Shown here one piece after another: positions 31,337 through 42,587 of a stretch of DNA of 64,000 nt. Made by a program: the position numbers and the translations under genes. Origin of the DNA: Gadus chalcogrammus (lineage: Eukaryota; Chordata; Actinopteri; Gadiformes; Gadidae); NCBI RefSeq assembly GCF_026213295.1, contig NC_079414.1, positions 1,630,130 to 1,694,129 of the forward strand, read 5' to 3'. Numbering within the stretch: the stretch's first letter is position 1; every line of letters starts with the position of its first letter. Below the pieces are notes generated by a model, which had not been told where the DNA came from, made no database searches, and saw only the letters and a list, made by a program, of their open reading frames with translations.

Positions 31337-31985
31337 CTATAGAGAACAATGATTAAAATCCCCAAGGATCAGCACTGGAGCGTCGGGTGATATTGCCTGT
31401 AGTTTTTGGGTAGGTTGCAATATAGTCTCTGAGGCATTGTCAGCGTTTGCCCTTGGATGGATATACACAACCATGACGAAAATTTGGGGGAACTCTCGGG
31501 GAAGATAAGGGGGGCGCAGTGTTACGCACAACAGTTCAATGTCTTTAGTACAGTCTGTCTCTTACAATAACATTTTTGCAGTATCTTTGGTTCACGTATA
31601 GGCAGATCCCGCCCCCTCGTGACATACCAGCCGCAGCGGCATCCCGATCAATCCGCACGGGTGAGCCAAAGCTGTCAATGGCAAGTTCGGTGTCCGAATC
31701 CCTCTCCGACAGCCATGTCTCTGTGATCGCCAACAAGCAAGCGTCTCTGAATTCGTGTTGGAATCTGACGTTGTCTTGCAGGTCATCGACCTTGTTTCGA
31801 AGAGACAAGAGAGAATTATGGAAGGCAAGGGGATACGGGAAAGGGGTTGTTTCCTTAGTCTTAAACGCAGGACAGCCTGCTTTCCTCGCTTCCTGATCTT
31901 GCGGGGAAACGCGCCGGTAGAATCCCCTTTTCCACTTGTTTGATCGGCAAGACAGTTTAGATCAGGAGCCACTAGATTCACACTA
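31337..31985 (-). pseudogene. Rex1-like LINE endonuclease, fragmentary
   Basis: Frames 31981-31592, 31808-31545 and 31531-31337 supply an N-terminal basic stretch (RKIRKRGKQAVLRLRLRK), then LAITETWLSERDSD, MSRGGGICLYVN and LGDFNH. These are in order for an AP-type LINE endonuclease. The conserved SDH end was not seen. At least two frame changes. Non-functional. Confidence 0.65.
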
Positions 31986-32490
31986 CGAAGATCCTAAAAG
32001 TAACTCCATTGGAGAAGAAAGTCTTTGCTGAATGTTATAGGCTCTGGTTTGGTGAACCCGGTAAGCGCTTCCGCGAGATGGATCACTGTCCACAGAAGGA
32101 ACAAGACAGTTAACTCCATGATTTGATGCTTATCTGGTCAAATCAATAAAGTATATTAAAAGTCCATTAGTAAGATGATTTGTTGACCATTTTAATACTG
32201 TGCATAAAAGGTGCATAAAGACACAATCACAAAAACAAACAGAGTTTACGAACAGACGTGACTTGATGCCGGTCGCTGAATGAGCATGCGCCCTTAATAG
32301 TAGTGTGAGTTTTGCCAAAATAGGTACCATTGGTGTATTCTTGGAACTCCAACATTGTTGCAGTATCAACTATAGGTGTAAAGTATGACTCAAGGAAGCT
32401 GGGATTGTGAGTTTGGCCCATTGGATCTCATTAAATAGAGAAATATGCATTGTATCCTATTCTGATACGGTTGTGTCAATGCAATATGTA

Positions 32491-32656
32491 GAAGAGATAA
32501 AGAGATACAGGGGAGAGATAAAGAGAGAAGGGTTAAAGAGATACAAGGAGAGAGATAAAGAGATACAATGAGGCAGATAAAAAGAGAGAGATGAAGAGAT
32601 ACAAAGAGAGAGGTATAAAAAGAGAGAAAGAGATACAAGGAGAGAGATAAAGAGTG
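32491..32656. repeat. Purine minisatellite, left half
   Basis: Irregular copies of AGAGATAAAGAGATACAAGG. It continues at 33225-33445, so the array was split by the MITE between. The Ser/Leu-rich minus frames across it are artefacts. Confidence 0.9.
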
Positions 32657-32662
32657 ATAAAT

Positions 32663-33223
32663 GGTGCACTCACACTAGGCCATCTGGCCGTGGCCGTTGG
32701 CCGTTTTCACACCTAACCGTGCTCAAATGGCCTCATTGTTCTCTGGCCTGCACTCACACTAGGCCATCTGGCCGTGGCCGTTGGCCGTCGCAACTGTGGC
32801 CTGGCCACGGTAGGCTCTTGTACATACGTCTTCACGTCATCACCAAGCGTCCGCTGCATGGACCATAATAAAGTCTGCCGCCAGTCAGAGTTTTAAAAAC
32901 AATGGACAAAAACACAGACAACACACCAACAGTTGAACCGCTTGACGCCATGTTTACCGTTTAATGGGAAAGAAGGCTCGTCGCCTTTTTAATGTCCATG
33001 GTCGCATGGACTATACGTCATCCAGCTCAGGTTGCGTAGCCGTGCGTTAGCGCGTGTCGGCTCATTAGCATCTGTACAATAGCGGCCCGTACCGTAGCAG
33101 CACACCTCTCCCAAGTGGCCAAATTGTCCTGGCCTGGCCAGACTGGCCACACTCTCACTGGCAGATTTGAGCACGGTTAGGTGTGAAAACGGCCACGGCC
33201 AGATAGCCTACTGTGAGTGCACC
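32663..33223. mobile_element. MITE with GGTGCACTCACAC ends, inside a minisatellite
   Basis: Left end GGTGCACTCACACTAGGCCA; right end is the inverse of GGTGCACTCACAGTAGGCTA. The terminal ~55 bp (through GTTTTCACACCTAACCGTGC) are inverted copies. A duplicate of the left end starts at 32752. The interior is rich in TGGCC words. No coding capacity; target duplicate not seen. Confidence 0.7.
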
Positions 33224-33224
33224 C

Positions 33225-33445
33225 AAAGAGATGCAAAGAGAGATACAATGAGACAGAGACAAAGAGCTACAAGGAGAGAGATAAAGAGATACAAGGAAAG
33301 AAATATAAAGAAAGAGATGAAGAGATACAAGAAGACAGAAATATATAGATACAAGGAGACAGAGATAAAGAGCGAGAAATAAAGAGAGAGATAGAGACAA
33401 AGAGATACAAGGAGAGAGGGAAAAGAGAGAGGGGTAAGGAGATAC
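33225..33445. repeat. Purine minisatellite, right half
   Basis: Same AGAGATACAAGGAGAGAGAT-type units as 32491-32656, resuming directly after the MITE. Confidence 0.9.
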
Positions 33446-33518
33446 AAGGAGAGAGCAAAATAAGATAAAAACTGAATGCTTGTTTTAAGCTATCAGAAAC
33501 AGTTGACTGAATCATATT

Positions 33519-33711
33519 AAAGGACAATTCCGGTATTTTGAATATTGAGCCCCCTTTCTGGTTTGTCTAGGATGAAATAGAGATTTTGAATACGGAATCC
33601 GGACCAGAAATGGAAACCGAAAGGGGTGCTGGTTCTAGTCTTTTCGCTCGGCTCTCCGTATCAACAGTAGGGCTAGAACCGAGCGAAAAGACTACAACCA
33701 ACCCCCTTTCC
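33519..33711. repeat. Short repeat with a long hairpin
   Basis: Starts AAAGGACAATTCCGG. 33618-33655 (GGTTCTAGTCTTTTCGCTCGG) pairs with 33670-33710 (CCGAGCGAAAAGACTACAACC) with few mismatches. Likely a MITE or SINE-related scrap. It ends where the hAT terminus at 33712 begins. Confidence 0.6.
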
Positions 33712-35300
33712 CAGGGGCGTAGCCATCATTTCAGAAGTGAGGGGGACAAATTGTTCAGAGGTCTATTGATTGATTAATCATCCCCTCGCATTTAGTTGCA
33801 CCTCTCCTTAGTGGCTAAAGAACCACATAACCACAAACAGCAAAGCACAAGGGGACCGACTTTAGTTCTTTAAAATTATATACTATCAAAATCTAAAGTT
33901 AAAATCTAAAGCTTCCAAATTCTGGTTGAGTTGAAAGTGCCAAATGACAACACTGAACACGAAAAGTTCTGTAAAACACCATTCCTGTTTCAAATTATCA
34001 GCACCAAAATGGAATGGAAGTGACAAGGTAACAGTAACATAATTTAATTGAATGGCAAGAAGTGACAATTGAAAGTGACAACAATAAACATATCGACATG
34101 AAGATATAGCTATTTTACATTTGCTGTCGTCAACTATGACAGCACAGATGTGCAAAATGAACCAAGACTAAGACAAATGGTATGAACTATACCTGCTGCC
34201 TTTAAAACAAAAATAATGCAGTAGTCAAATAATATCTGCAAATAAATAAATAATAAACAAAAAGTCTCATTGAAATTAAATATAAACTACAATATAAACT
34301 ATAATCTTTAAACATCCATGTCAGTATTTCCCTTTAGAACTAAGGGAATCAAAGGCTACAGGCTCTCCTGAATAATTTCAACGTTATCAGTTTACATTCT
34401 ACAGTCAAACATTGGTATTCTCCTGACAGTTCCAATACTCACAGAATTAATTTTTGAACTTAGCATGGACTGCAGGGTGCATTCCATTTTCCAGGAAAGC
34501 AATACTGGGTGCCACCAGACATGGTGGTATCACATGTCAGTCATGGTCTAACTACAACATATATAATATCTGTAGTACACTGTACACAGTACACCGATGT
34601 CACCTAAGTGAAGCACCCAAACGTGATTCTGCGCCTTTCATTAGCCGCAATGAATTGCTGAGCAATTTGTCTCCTATTTAGTTTGTCCAGTTTATCTTTA
34701 TGGATATGACACACAGCAACACTGTTGAGCCGAGACTGTGTCATTGTGCTTCGGAGCCAGGTTTTTAGCCTCCGAAGACCACTGAAGCTTCTTTCAGCCT
34801 CAGCGGAGGAGGCAGGCACAGTAAGAAGCAACCGCACAAGTATTTCTACTTGTTCAAAGAGGCCCCTGACTTCTGGCAACATTCCTTGCAGAATGGTAGC
34901 AGCTTCACTGCTTGACTGAAAGTCATACTTGGACTTGAACATTGCTAATTGCACTTGAAGAGAAGGTCTGTACACTTCTGGGTATTGCAGCAAAACATCA
35001 TCATCTGTCACTCCTGTTAAGAGTACTTTTTCAAGTTTCCTGATCATAAGCAGCCCTTCATTTTCAAAACGTTCTGTGAATTGCATACTCACAGTGTCCA
35101 GTTATAACCTTGGCAAGGTTTTCTCCTGTGGTCACAGACACTTCATACATGCCAACAAATTCTTCATGAACTATCAGATCATGATCAACGTATCTCACAC
35201 ATACTGCCTCCTGCTCCTTTCCTGACACGTCTTGTGTTCCATCCATAATCACAGAAAACTTCAGTTGCCAAAGTGACCTGATGTTATCTGCAATTAGTCC
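33712..35300 (-). mobile_element. hAT element (ZMYM1-like), truncated
   Basis: One terminus, CAGGGGCGTAGCCATC, lies at 33712. The minus-strand transposase pieces follow at 34604-35290. The other terminus was not found, so the upper boundary is only the end of recognisable coding sequence. 33780-34600 is the A/T-rich 3' region without genes. Confidence 0.65.
34604..35290 (-). pseudogene. hAT transposase (ZMYM1-like), internal deletion
   Basis: Frame 35252-35064 gives IMDGTQDVSGKEQEAVCVRY and HEEFVGMYEV, the region holding the first catalytic Asp of ZMYM1-like hAT transposases. It is followed almost directly by frame 35092-34604 with TERFENEGLLMIRKLEKVLL and the C-terminal dimerisation motif (TVPASSAEAERSFSGLRRLK). 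Several hundred codons between the two, including the DGA-type second Asp, are missing. So the gene carries a large internal deletion plus a frame change. Different sequence from the hAT copy at 11520. Confidence 0.75.
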
Positions 35301-35477
35301 TTATTAAAGAGAGGCCTGATTCTCAGATATGCATGTTGGATGGCTAGGGTGTAGTTCTGGGAAGAACTTCAGGCCAAAATCTTGCAAGCGAGCCGCTGGG
35401 TGCAGGTGCAACGAGATGGAGCACTTGCTGAGTCATTTCCTGTAGGGCTGGAGCCACAAGTTGAAGCGTATGCGTCC

Positions 35478-35511
35478 TTTGAGACCCCCTTTGATAAAAG
35501 GGGGTCTCAAA
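35478..35511. repeat. Perfect 15-bp-arm hairpin
   Basis: TTTGAGACCCCCTTT, loop GATA, then the exact inverse. Stable if transcribed. No T-run follows. Confidence 0.9.
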
Positions 35512-35519
35512 TGTTGACC

Positions 35520-37570
35520 CTCAGTCACCTATTGCATCACTTCCTTTAGGGCTTCGGCCTCCTAATTGATCATTATAGTATAATTGAATGCCCTCTTTCA
35601 TATGATACCTCCACCACTGGGACGTGGCAACAATTCTCCAAATCCATATGGGGAGGGGGGGGGATGCTTGTGGACAGTAGGGGTGTATACTCAACATAAA
35701 TAGGAAGCAAACTCAGGAGAAGTAATGACATCTCACAAATATTTATTTAATAAATTGTTTCAAATGACCCTGCCTCGTTAAATCAATGAGCTTGTTGTTT
35801 TGCTTTCCAAAATAGGTTATAGTAGAAGTCTCAACTGCAGAAAATAAAAACATCCAAGCTGCCTTTTAAGGATACCTTGGAATATCTGCCTATTTTCTAA
35901 CCATCGGACCCTAGTTTACGAAGAAAACAACACAATGGACGGCAGCTCCTTTGCCGCGTGGTTTTTAGAGCCATGTAAGAATTAGAGGGGGCGGTCGATA
36001 GCAACCACCATAGCAACCATAACGGTCAAGTGACTGGATGCAGCCCCGTTGAAAGAAATTGAATACCACCCTACACACTCAGGATATTAATGATATTTAA
36101 ATTATTATGACCATGAAGTCTTTATTTGCATGGGTTTACATTTCGTTCTGTGTAGCATGGAAAAATCTGAGAAACACTCCCATTCAGAATGCATTGGTTT
36201 GCATTTCGTTCTTTGGAGCACAGTTATTTTTATATATATTTATTTTCAGTTTTTGAGGAGGTGCTTCCAAGATGCAAACGTTTCAGCAATGATCCAAAAT
36301 CCAAAGGCAAAACCCGTTGGCTTTTTGTCGAGGGAATCCAGGGCGACGCTCACTTCCGGGTTGGCCAACATACGTCATCCCTGAACCACTCTACTCTAAA
36401 AACACATGTTCAAGTTGAATGAGAATAATAATAATAATAATAATTCTGCTGTAGTATTTATTTAAGGGGGGGGGGGGATACAAGTCTTTTGGCCATTCGT
36501 AGTGTTGATCAGCAGAGAAATAATTTGTCCGCAAAAACGGTGACGTCGCTTAGCAACGGAAGACGCTGGGGTAGACAAGTCACCGGACTACTACCCATGC
36601 AAGTGAACGGAGCGTTCCACGGCATTGAGAAGACCTGTGTAATAAAGGCCTGTAATATTTCTGTTTATGGCATAGATTTCTCATCAGATTAGGCCAATAA
36701 ACCAATGGTAAAATAAAAATAAAAACGCTCGATCAAAGGCCCGGCCCGAGTATAGTGGTGGGAAATATCGGCCCGACCCGGCCCGCGTCGGGCTCGGGCT
36801 CGGGCAGAGAATCTAAACACTGACTGGAACTACTTAGCAGGTGTCTGTAGGGCTATATCAGGAGTTAATGCACGCACTGCAGCCAATCAGAATCAAGAGT
36901 ATTCCCCCAGACCGTGGTCTAAACAATATTATTCACGAGTTATAAACAACCCCTACGCATCAATATTAATGATAGCCCTGTGGAAATTGCCATAAGTGAG
37001 AGATACAATTTCGCACGTTGAGCACACAGTTGTGTGACTCGTTTATTTAGTAAGAGAGAAACAGGAAATCAAAACGTGCTGAAGGTAAACAAATCCCGCA
37101 TGGGCTCTGACGTCATGAGACGCTCGTAATCCTTAAAGGGACAGCGATCCCTGAACCACCAAGATAGTAAACGACATGCCTAACACAATTGAAAGAACAA
37201 CACATAACAAAATACTGTAGGTGAATTATGTTACACTCACTACAACCCATTAAATACGGTATGATTTCTAGATGTCATGGCAACGTCCACTCGCGAAACT
37301 GGACTTGCGATCGAGGCATCGACGCGGACGTTCATTCACATAGCCAAAAACAAGAGAATAGATGGCTAGATAAAATAAACATCAAGACATACAATTCTAA
37401 AAAGAACAGATGAAGCAGCTAAACTGTCTGTAAAATGAGAGCTAGCCTTAGCCTTATGTGAGGTGTTACTATAAGGTGGGTTAAATGGTCACAGTTCCTG
37501 TTTCAGATGTTGTTAGCTTGTACTGTGTAAAATAATTTTTCGTCGTGATTTATGTGTGATCATTTTAGCA
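35520..37570. other. No supported gene; short repeats
   Basis: Contains a short G-tract (35646-35660), an ATA microsatellite (36424-36444) and a G-tract at 36466. A possible exon after TTATTTTCAG at about 36250 reads FEEVLPRCKRFSNDPKSKGK and WLFVEGIQGDAHFRVGQHT before a stop. I cannot assign it. 36530-36600 may be upstream sequence of the transposon gene at 37572. Confidence 0.35.
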
Positions 37571-38241
37571 GGACTGCAGTGCCCTTAATCGCCCCTTTCA
37601 ACGCGTCGGATGCCAGACTGACACGCCTCAGATTATATCGACGGGAACCCAAACAAACTCGCCGGTGGGAATGCATTCTGTGGGAATACAAAGTGCACGG
37701 TTGAAGTCGACATCAGGCGGCACACAGTTGTCCATGGGATCGCTAAAGGCACACGTAAGAAGCAAAGGTATGTAGCCACTAAGAGTTTTTAGTGACTTAG
37801 TATGCAATCCATACAAAACTTTGTGAGCATCTTTTTCCTGTGTTTTCGGATGTTTTTTTTGGTTTACCTAGAATCTGCAGTCCAGTAATCTATTTGAAGA
37901 TTCACCCTTGCTGATGTTGCTAGAATATTGGCTATACATACATTCATGTATCACATACTTACTTTCTACTAACAATTTGATAAAAGCATTGGCTAAATAA
38001 CTTCATAACCAAATAGGATATGGTTTATATTTGCAAATGGCTTCTTGCATTTGTGATGGGTAAACAAGGTTTACTCTGCAGTGTTACTCCATTACCAAGG
38101 AAAAAACTGCTAAATTATTATTTTCCAGTTTCTAATACGATTTGTTTCTGTTATTTGTAGCCATGCAGACACAGGTGTCTCCTGTCAGTGCAGACTTCGG
38201 AACAACCTCTCATTTGCCACACTCACTGCTGACTTCAACAC

Positions 38242-38265
38242 CAATAAATGGCCCAGGCTGGTGAC
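38242..38265. repeat. Rex1 target-site duplicate, left copy
   Basis: 24 bp, beginning CAATAAATGG and ending CTGGTGAC, repeated exactly at 41942-41965. Confidence 0.95.
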
Positions 38266-38428
38266 TGGTGACAGTTGCTCCAGCCTTTGAGTTCGCTTTT
38301 TTTTAACTTTCTTAACTTTTAATACTTTTGTTCGTTCTAGTTTGTTTCACTTCTAACCCGATGAAGTCCTACCCTCTCTAACGAGGCTGCTTTTGAGGGT
38401 TTTAGTGCTTTTTTAGTGATTGTTTTTT

Positions 38429-41400
38429 ATGCCGCAGCAACAAGCTGCCTTTGTTTACTCCGGGGAACAGCTGTTTGCGCTAATGCCGACCGGCATAGTG
38501 GACAGACCAGCTGATATTCCACCTGAACTCTGGAGGAAAGCTCACCGGGGATGCAGAGGAGGGAAACAATGTCGTGGGATGAGAGGAGGGTCGAGACGGG
38601 AAGGGCTTATGGATAGGAGAAGATTTAAGCCGTGTCTCCCCTCGGTTGTTATGGGAAATGTGCGGTCTCTTAGCAACAAAATGGACGAGCTGACAGCGCT
38701 GACGCGGAGTCACCGGGAGTACCGGGAGTGCAGCCTGATGTGTTTTACTGAGACATGGCTGCACAGGGACATTACGGACCAGATAGTCTCCGTGGATGGC
38801 TTCCACACCATCCGAGCTGACCGGGATTGTATTGAGAGCGGTAAGCGGAAAGGAGGGGGGGTTGCCGTTTTTGTAAACAGCAGTTGGTGCAATCCTGGTC
38901 ACATCACCATTAAAGAACAGCTCTGTAGCCCGGATGCTGAACTGCTCGCCGTTGGACTTCGTCCATACCATCTGCCTAGAGAGATCCCGCATGTTATCAT
39001 TGTTGTACTGTACATCCCTCCCTCTGCAAACCCAACATCTGCCAGCAGCATCGTCCACACCACCATCTCCAAACTCCAGACTCAACACCCCAGTGCCCTC
39101 ATCATCATTTCGGGAGACTTTAACCACGTCACCTTGGATAGAGTTCTGCCAACCTTCAAGCAATATGTGAGCTGTCCTACCAGAGAGGAGAGGACCCTGG
39201 ACCTGATGTATGCTAACATTAAGGATGCATACATCTCCTCTTCTCTCCCCCCTCTGGGCAGGTCAGATCATAACCTGGTTCACCTCAAACCCTGCTATGT
39301 GCCGCTGGTGAAGAGGAAGCCTACGACCACAAGGACTGTGAGGAGGTGGTCGGGGGAGGCTTATGAGGCACTGCAGGGCTGCTTTGAGGTGACTGACTGG
39401 CCTGCACTCTGTGAGCCCCACGGGGAGGACATTGATGGGCTTACAGAGTGCATCACGGACTATATCAACTTCTGTGTGGACTGCAATGTCCCTGCTCGGA
39501 CTGTTACCTGTTATGCCAACAATAAGCCGTGGATCACAAAGGACATTAAGGCCATCCTGAATGAAAAGAAGAGGGCGTTCAGAGATGGCAACCGTGATGA
39601 GGTGAGGAGAGTACAGGTGGTACTCAAACTTGCAATCAAGGAGGCAAAAGGCAGATACAGGAGAAAGCTGGAGAATAAACTCCAGCAAAACAACATGAGG
39701 GATGTGTGGAGTGGTATGAGAAACATCACTGGGTTCCAGAAGACTGGTGGCATGGGGTTGGAGGGCTGTGTGGACCGGGCCAATGAACTGAACCTATTTT
39801 TCAATAGGTTTGATACAGCGGCCCCTCCCCCACAAGACTCTTCTGCTTGCTGCCAAACACCTACTGCCACTCCACCTCCCCCTACTCCTTCTCCTTACAG
39901 ACCTCTTGTCTGCCCCTTGACACCTCAATTCACTCCTACCTACTCCACCCCTCCTCCCTGCTCTGCATCATGTCCTCTACAACCTGAGGACCTCACCCCT
40001 CCCCCAACTGTCACCTCTACAGTGTCCTTCACGCCTGACCTGGTGAGAAGACAGCTAACAAGACTCCACTCCGGCAAAGCTGCAGGCCCCGATGGTGTGT
40101 TGCCCAGGGTGCTTAAAGCCTGTGCCTATCAGCTGTGTGGAGTACTGAGTCTGGTCTTCAGCCTGAGCCTGCACCTCCAGAGGGTCCCCGTGCTGTGGAA
40201 GACGTCCTGCCTCGTTCCTGTACCTAAGAAGCCGCGTCCCAACGGCCCTCAGGACTACAGACCGGTGGCCCTGACGTCCTATGTCATGAAGACCCTGGAG
40301 AGGCTCATCCTGGAGCAGCTAAGGCCTATGGTCAGGCCCTTCACTGATCCACTACAGTTCGCCTACCAGCCCCGCCTGGGAGTTGAGGACGGTCATCATC
40401 TACCTGCTGAACAGAGTCTACACTCATCTGGACAAGCCGGCAAGCACTGTGAGAGTCATGTTCTTTGATTTCTCCAGTGCCTTCAACACCATCCGTCCGG
40501 CTCTACTGGGTGAGAAGATGACTGCGATGGAGGTGGAGGCCCCCATCGTGTCCTGGATTGTTGATTACCTGACGGGCAGACCACAGTACGTACGCCTACA
40601 GAACTGTGTGTCTGACAAGGTGGTCAGCAACACTGGGGCCCCACAGGGGACTGTCCTCTCTCCCTTCCTCTTCACCCTCTTCACCTCAGACTTTAACTAT
40701 TGCACTGAGCCCTGCCACCTTCAGAAGTTTTCTGATGACTCAGCAATAGTTGGCTGCATTGAAAAGGGGGATGACCGTGAATACAGGACTGTTGTGGACA
40801 ACTTTGTCACTTGGAGTGAGCTGAATCACCTACAACTCAACGTGACAAAGACGAAGGAGCTCATTGTGGATCTGAGGAGGGAGAAAACAGCAGCTGTGAC
40901 CCCTGTTTCCATACAGGGGGTCCCAGTGGACACTGTTGAGGAGTACAAGTACCTGGGGGTGTACTTTAATAACAAGTTGGACTGGTCTAGAAATGCAGAG
41001 GCTGTCTACAAAAAAGGCCAAAGCCGACTCTTTTGCCTCAGGAGGCTGAGGTCCTTTAACATCTGCCGGACGATGCTGAGGATGTTTTACGAGTCTGTTG
41101 TAGCCAGTGCAATCTTCTTCGCTGTCACATGCTGGGGCAGTGGGATGAGGGTTGCAGACACCAACAGACTTGAAAGACTGATTAGGAGGGCCGGTGATGT
41201 TGTGGGGGAGGAACTGGACACCCTGACGACCGTGGCAGAGAGGAGGATGCTGTCCAGGTTTCAGTCCATCTTGGACAATGTCTCACACCCTCTCTATGAC
41301 ACACTGGCCCTGCAGAGGAGCACCTTCAGCAGGAGATTCCTCTCACCCAGATGCACCACAGAGCGCCACAGGAAATCTTTCCTGCCTGTGGCCATTAAAA

Positions 41401-41453
41401 TTTACAACGCCTCCCTTAGAATGTCAGACACCGTCCCTCTCTGTAATCTCTGA
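38429..41453 (+). pseudogene. Rex1 ORF2: endonuclease and reverse transcriptase, one frameshift
   Basis: ATG at 38429 opens a frame to 40468. The endonuclease comes first: VMGNVRSLSNKMDEL, CFTETWLHRD, RKGGGVAVFV, ISGDFNHV and LGRSDHNLVHL with the catalytic Asp-His. Then a linker with a Pro/Thr-rich segment (about 480-535), then RT start (SGKAAGPDGVLPRVLKAC, PVALTSYVMKTLERLI, QFAYQPRLGVED). A frameshift near 40385 moves the rest to the next frame: VMFFDFSSAFNTI (first Asp), GAPQGTVLSPFLFTL, KFSDDSAIVG (FSDD) and YKYLGVYFNNKLDW, ending at 41453. All catalytic residues are present; only the one shift breaks the polyprotein. This is the youngest-looking LINE in the window. Confidence 0.9.
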
Positions 41454-41519
41454 CCTCAAACAAGGACTATAATTCTTGCACCTTTTGCACAATACTGTAC
41501 AATTATTTTTGTACAGTGC

Positions 41520-41909
41520 TGTCTTTTGTGTATGTATGTATGTATGTATGTATGTATGTATGTATGTATGTGTGTATGTGTATATGTATATGTATATATA
41601 TATATGTATGTGTATATATGGTGTTGTATATATATTTATATTGTCCTTAAATTTTTTATTTGTATTTTTTGTTTTTCTTAGGTTGTATCTTTTATCTTTT
41701 GTGTATGTATGTGTATTTATGTTGTATGTATATGTATATGTATATATATATATATGTGTGTGTGTATGTATATGTATATATATGGATATGGATATATATG
41801 TTATATTTTATTCTTAATATTTATTTATTTATTTATTTATTTATTTATTTGTGTATGTATATCTGGAGTTCGTGACAAAAATAATTTCCCTCTGGGATTA
41901 TTAAAGTAT

Positions 41910-41941
<32 letters not shown>
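41520..41941. repeat. Rex1 3' UTR microsatellites
   Basis: TATG/TATA tracts (41529-41800), (ATTT)n at 41820-41850 and (TCTA)n at 41911-41941, the last being the LINE tail. Confidence 0.9.
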
Positions 41942-41942
<1 letters not shown>

Positions 41943-42587
41943 AATAAATGGCCCAGGCTGGTGACCTAGCAAGAGACCAAGGCTTGAGTTGGAGGAAGCG
42001 GAGGAGAGTGACTCCTCAAGTCATTCCACAGTCTGATACTGCGTTTTGCTCCAAAGAATGTGTTATTTCCCTTCATGGGAATGTTGTGCAGGTAATAATT
42101 TACACTATCTCGTAATTGTGAAAGCCATTGATTGGAATGATTGTCAGGCACACTCTGTGTTGTTTAATGGCGGTGCTTTTTTTTTTACCATAAGTTGTAT
42201 CTAGCATCAATGCACCACAATGAAAATGCATCACAGGAGCAAGCTACGACTTCTGCAGTGCAGGCGAAGAGTGGGGAAGGTGTTGTGAAGGCCGTGAAAA
42301 CAGATCCAACATTCAGTAAGTTTGTAAAATATAATCTTTAAACACACACGCACATCAGTTTACAGATTGTTATGGCTACATTCATTAGTATGTTAATGCT
42401 ATATCTTCCAGACTATGTACATGACCTCATGAGGCTGCTCATGAAGGTTTTTGAGGACCCAACATCATTTGAAGAGGAAATGAAAACTATCCCCATCTCT
42501 CCAGACCTTTCAGCAGAATAGACACACTCTCCCAAGGCTGAGCTGGTTGCCCGTCACGTCTCCCGCTTCAATCAAGAGGTGGTCTGA

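Larger units (their letters stand above)
29580..31985 (-). mobile_element. Old Rex1-like LINE, decayed
   Basis: Minus-strand element with endonuclease, reverse transcriptase and C-terminal pieces in order and a 3' tail of TTAACTTTAACTTA repeats at about 29580-29605. It is in the same broad group as the element at 38266-41941 (both have FSDD rather than FADD in the RT box) but clearly a different lineage. The many frameshifts and stops show an old insertion. Confidence 0.7.
38266..41941 (+). mobile_element. Rex1-type LINE, nearly complete, 24-bp TSD
   Basis: About 3.7 kb, from TGGTGACAGTTGCTCC to a 3' end TTTCCCTCTGGGATTATTAA followed by (TCTA)n. The exact 24-bp duplicate on both sides and restoration of an exon frame across the empty site prove the insertion. 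A 5' UTR of about 160 bp precedes the ORF. The 3' UTR (41454-41941) holds TATG and TTTA microsatellites. Family name rests on the RT motifs and the characteristic tail. Confidence 0.85.
37572..42587 (+). pseudogene. Decayed multi-exon gene, probably transposon-derived, split by Rex1
   Basis: Four exons fit by splice signals and phase. 37572-37767 (QTDTPQIISTGTQTNSPVG, GGTQLSMGSLKAHVRSK, donor GTATGT). 38161-38265 joined across the Rex1 insert to 41966-42091 (MQTQVSPVSADFG, TSTPINGPGW, stop, PSKRPRLELEEAEESDSSSH). 42205-42315 (MHHNENASQEQATTS, VKAVKTDPTF). 42412-42587 (YVHDLMRLLMKVFEDPTSF, stop, KAELVARHVSRFNQEVV, stop). The first two exons recall the linker of THAP-type proteins carried by ISL2EU-like fish transposons; this is from memory and uncertain. 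In-frame stops at about 38262 and at 42519, and one after HSTV near 42036, show decay before or besides the LINE insertion. Confidence 0.5.

Noticed and set aside
32390..33527. Long Ser/Leu/Tyr-rich minus-strand ORFs
   Set aside because: Reverse reading of the purine minisatellite.
38480..39870. Long minus-strand ORFs under the Rex1 ORF
   Set aside because: Shadows of the real plus-strand endonuclease and reverse-transcriptase frame.
41476..41969. Tyr/Ile/Val-rich plus ORFs
   Set aside because: TATG/TATA microsatellites in the Rex1 3' UTR.
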